DNA of 64,000 bases from Aselliscus stoliczkanus (taxonomy: Eukaryota > Chordata > Mammalia > Chiroptera > Hipposideridae): NCBI GenBank assembly GCA_033961575.1, contig CM066740.1, positions 62,255,213-62,319,212 on the forward strand. Direction: 5' to 3'. Each line of letters begins with the position of its first letter. Position 1 is the first letter of the stretch. The translations under genes and the position numbers were made by a program. Below are positions 61,941 through 64,000 of this stretch, piece by piece. Below the pieces are notes generated by a model. It was not told where the DNA came from, ran no database searches, and saw only the letters and a program-made list of their open reading frames with translations.

Positions 61941-62047
61941 TTTTTTTTTTTTAGAGGGCAGTGTCACTGGCCCTCATATGTGGGATCCGAACTGGGGCTG
62001 CTGGCGTCCCAAGCCAACTCCCAACCACCGTGCCACTCGGCTGGCCC
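61941..62047 (-). mobile_element. Short type-A SINE, antisense
   Basis: Perfect 14-bp duplication AAAGGTACTTCTTC at 61927-61940 and 62048-62061. Complete head and T run. Confidence 0.92.
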
Positions 62048-62456
62048 AAAGGTACTTCTTCATAAAGGAAATCTTACAGATCCTTGATCTGTACAAAATA
62101 GATGCTTAATAATGCTACAAATAACCTGGAACAAGTATGAACAATATTCATAATACAACTTTATCATGAATTTAAAAGTTAATAAATCTGGGATTTTTCT
62201 AAAACTGCTATTCAAGAAATGTTTCAGTATTTATATTGGTTCTCTTTACATTTTCTTACTGAAGCTTTTTGAGAAACAAAAGAATTCAAAATTCAGTTTT
62301 CATTGGTTATATCATGCTGAAAGCCAGATGCTACCTATAGAATAAAAATTGTGGTTTTATATATTTGAATTCTAAGAAGAAAAGTGGTGATTTTTTTTTC
62401 AGATGAATTCTATGCTAATTATATGCTACATAGAAGAGTAACATTTAGAAAGACAG

Positions 62457-62881
62457 GGGCCAGCCGAGTGGCATGTTGGTTAAGAGTCAGCTTGGGACAC
62501 CACCTCTGAGCAGCAGGGACCTGGTTCGGATCCCACATGAGGGCCAGTTGTGCTGCACCCTCTACAGCTAAGATGGTGAACAATAGCTTGACCTGGAGTT
62601 GGGCTGCCACGAGTCGCCAGTGATGGCGTAGGCTGCAGTGGGGCTGGCAGGCAGCTGGCGTGCACTTTCGTGAGCTGCCCTGAGCAGCCGGAAGTGCCCA
62701 TCCAATGGCCAGCAAGCGACTGCCTCACCTGGGAAGAATGCAATGGTAATACCAACATGGGCCAGTGAAGCGACGTCCTCCACAACTAGACTGAAAAACA
62801 AAAGGACAGCAACTTGTCTGTTCCCCTTCATTGATTTCCCAACACTGTTCCCCTCCCTTTATTCCCCAATAAAATCCTTGA

Positions 62882-62934
<53 letters not shown>
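62457..62934 (+). mobile_element. Long type-A SINE with (GAAA)n tail
   Basis: Variant-head type A (CACCTCTGAGCAGCAGGGAC). Tail CCCCAATAAAATCCTTG, followed by about 14 GAAA units grown from the A tail. The duplication AGAAAGACAG is at 62447-62456 and 62935-62944. Confidence 0.88.
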
Positions 62935-62941
<7 letters not shown>

Positions 62942-63150
62942 CAGTGGATTACCGTAGGTTATTTACTAAATTATAAATACCTCCCCCCAAATAGATAATT
63001 TACAATAAAAACATGTAAATCAGAAGGTCATTTGAAATAAAAAATAAGAAGAGAGACTGGATGGGAAATTGTTATTGCACTTGGGAACTAAAAGTATTCT
63101 GCATATCTTGGTTATCAAGTCCAATAGATTGTATTATTCTCATACTCTGA

Positions 63151-63498
63151 TGTAGGGACACGTTAGGGATTCCCTCACATGAGCTCCCAAAACCAAGGTT
63201 GTAAGGTTGCTGCTTTGAGCAAAAGTTCAGCAGTCAACTAAGGGTTAACTGAGGGAGGCTGGGTACCTGCCACACTGAAAACAGTGTGGCTCAGCCAAAG
63301 CCCTTGAAACTGTTTTTGCTCCTAGAGCTAAAAAACAACTCTTAGACTAAGCATTTCTCCCTTAGCCTTAGGGGCATGCTTGTTATTTTCTCCCACCTGT
63401 TCCTCTGTTATCTCTAATAAAAGACTGAAGTCAGCGAGGGGTCAGACTGCGCTGTCTGTCCTCCTCCTCGTTCTTTGCATTGCATCTCTGGTTGCAAG
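63151..63498 (+). mobile_element. Possible solo LTR of an endogenous retrovirus
   Basis: Starts TGTAGGGACACGTTAGGG. It has a polyadenylation-like CTAATAAAAGACTGAAG at about 63415 and a C/T-rich U5-like part (CTGTCTGTCCTCCTCCTCG). The right border and target duplication are not clear, so this is tentative. No viral gene is present. Confidence 0.45.
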
Positions 63499-63620
63499 CG
63501 TGATATTCTGATATCTGATAGAAGTCAATACATAATTTCAACTGGAAAGAAAAACCATCCTCCCTTCACTCCCTATCTTGGAAGACTTTGCCATTTAAAG
63601 GCTCATAAAATTATCACTGA

Positions 63621-63733
63621 GGGCCGGCAGAGTGGCGCGGTGGTTAAGCGCTGGCCTGGGAAGCCAGCGGCCTCGGTTGCGGTCCCACATATGAGGGCCA
63701 GTGACACTGCCCTCAAAAAAAAAAAAAAATCTT
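63621..63733 (+). mobile_element. Short type-A SINE
   Basis: Head GGGCCGGCAGAGTGGCGCGG, tail ACTGCCCTC plus As. The duplication AAAATTATCACTGA / AAAACTATCACTGA is at 63607-63620 and 63734-63747. Confidence 0.9.
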
Positions 63734-64000
63734 AAAACTATCACTGAATGACATCACAGACAGTATTGTCAGCTATAAGTTTTTCAGAAACATTTATTTC
63801 ATTGTCATTTCTCATACCAATCCATGATTAAATCCAGGGACACAACAGGAAATCAGTACTCAGGGATGGCTATTCAGCCCTGGAAACAAGGCTCAGAATT
63901 CCCAGGTTCAGAGTCTTCCTTCCGATTTGCTTTAACATACCCTGTATAGACAGACTCTATGTGATCTTGTTGTTTTAGGATACTGTTCTGGCCATTTATT

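Noticed and set aside
57311..64000. Neighbouring gene upstream of CFTR (ASZ1 in other mammals)
   Set aside because: No exon-like conserved coding segment was seen in 57-64 kb. In human the gap is about 50 kb.

Overview
This window is vertebrate nuclear DNA, almost certainly from a bat. It is AT-rich and full of LINE-1, tRNA-derived SINEs, MIR, LTR remnants and small DNA transposons, and it has no prokaryotic operon structure. The bat assignment is an inference. It rests on a mammalian gene, an abundant tRNA-derived SINE family resembling those of rhinolophoid (yinpterochiropteran) bats, and short piggyBac- and mariner-like elements of the kind active in bats. I cannot name the species.

The one protein-coding gene I recognise is the 5' end of CFTR (cystic fibrosis transmembrane conductance regulator), on the minus strand. 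Exon 1 ends at 56431 and its ATG is at 56481-56483. Exon 2 is 17136-17246 and exon 3 is 13174-13282. All three have consensus splice sites, and exons 2 and 3 have the human lengths (111 and 109 bp). Together they encode residues 1-91: the cytosolic lasso motif, the elbow region and the start of transmembrane helix 1. The window's left end lies in intron 3, and exon 4 is not reached. The CpG-rich promoter is at about 56.4-57.3 kb, and 57.3-64 kb is 5' flanking DNA. Intron 1 is 39.2 kb and intron 2 is 3.85 kb.

Layout: 1-13173 is intron 3, with an old L1, SINEs, MIRs, a MER5-like element and a 218-bp inverted-repeat element. 13283-17135 is intron 2, with two long SINEs. 17247-56430 is intron 1. 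It holds a near full-length 6.5-kb L1 at 20247-26757 in antisense to CFTR with broken ORF1 and ORF2, older L1 pieces, most of about 30 SINE copies, three solo or fragmentary LTRs, two 62-bp piggyBac-type MITEs and mariner- and hAT-type MITEs. 56431-64000 is exon 1, the promoter and upstream repeats, including a possible solo LTR.

The SINEs fall into two head types. Type A begins like GGGCCGGCCGAGTGGCGC and type B like GGGCCAGCCAAGTGGCTC. Each has a short form of about 105-165 bp and a long form of about 380-545 bp. The long forms of both types share a C/T-rich 3' tail with an AATAAA signal. Apart from CFTR, every long open frame I examined is a LINE relic or a chance frame in a repeat or in the CpG island. 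Comparisons with human CFTR and with named repeat families are from memory, not from a search.
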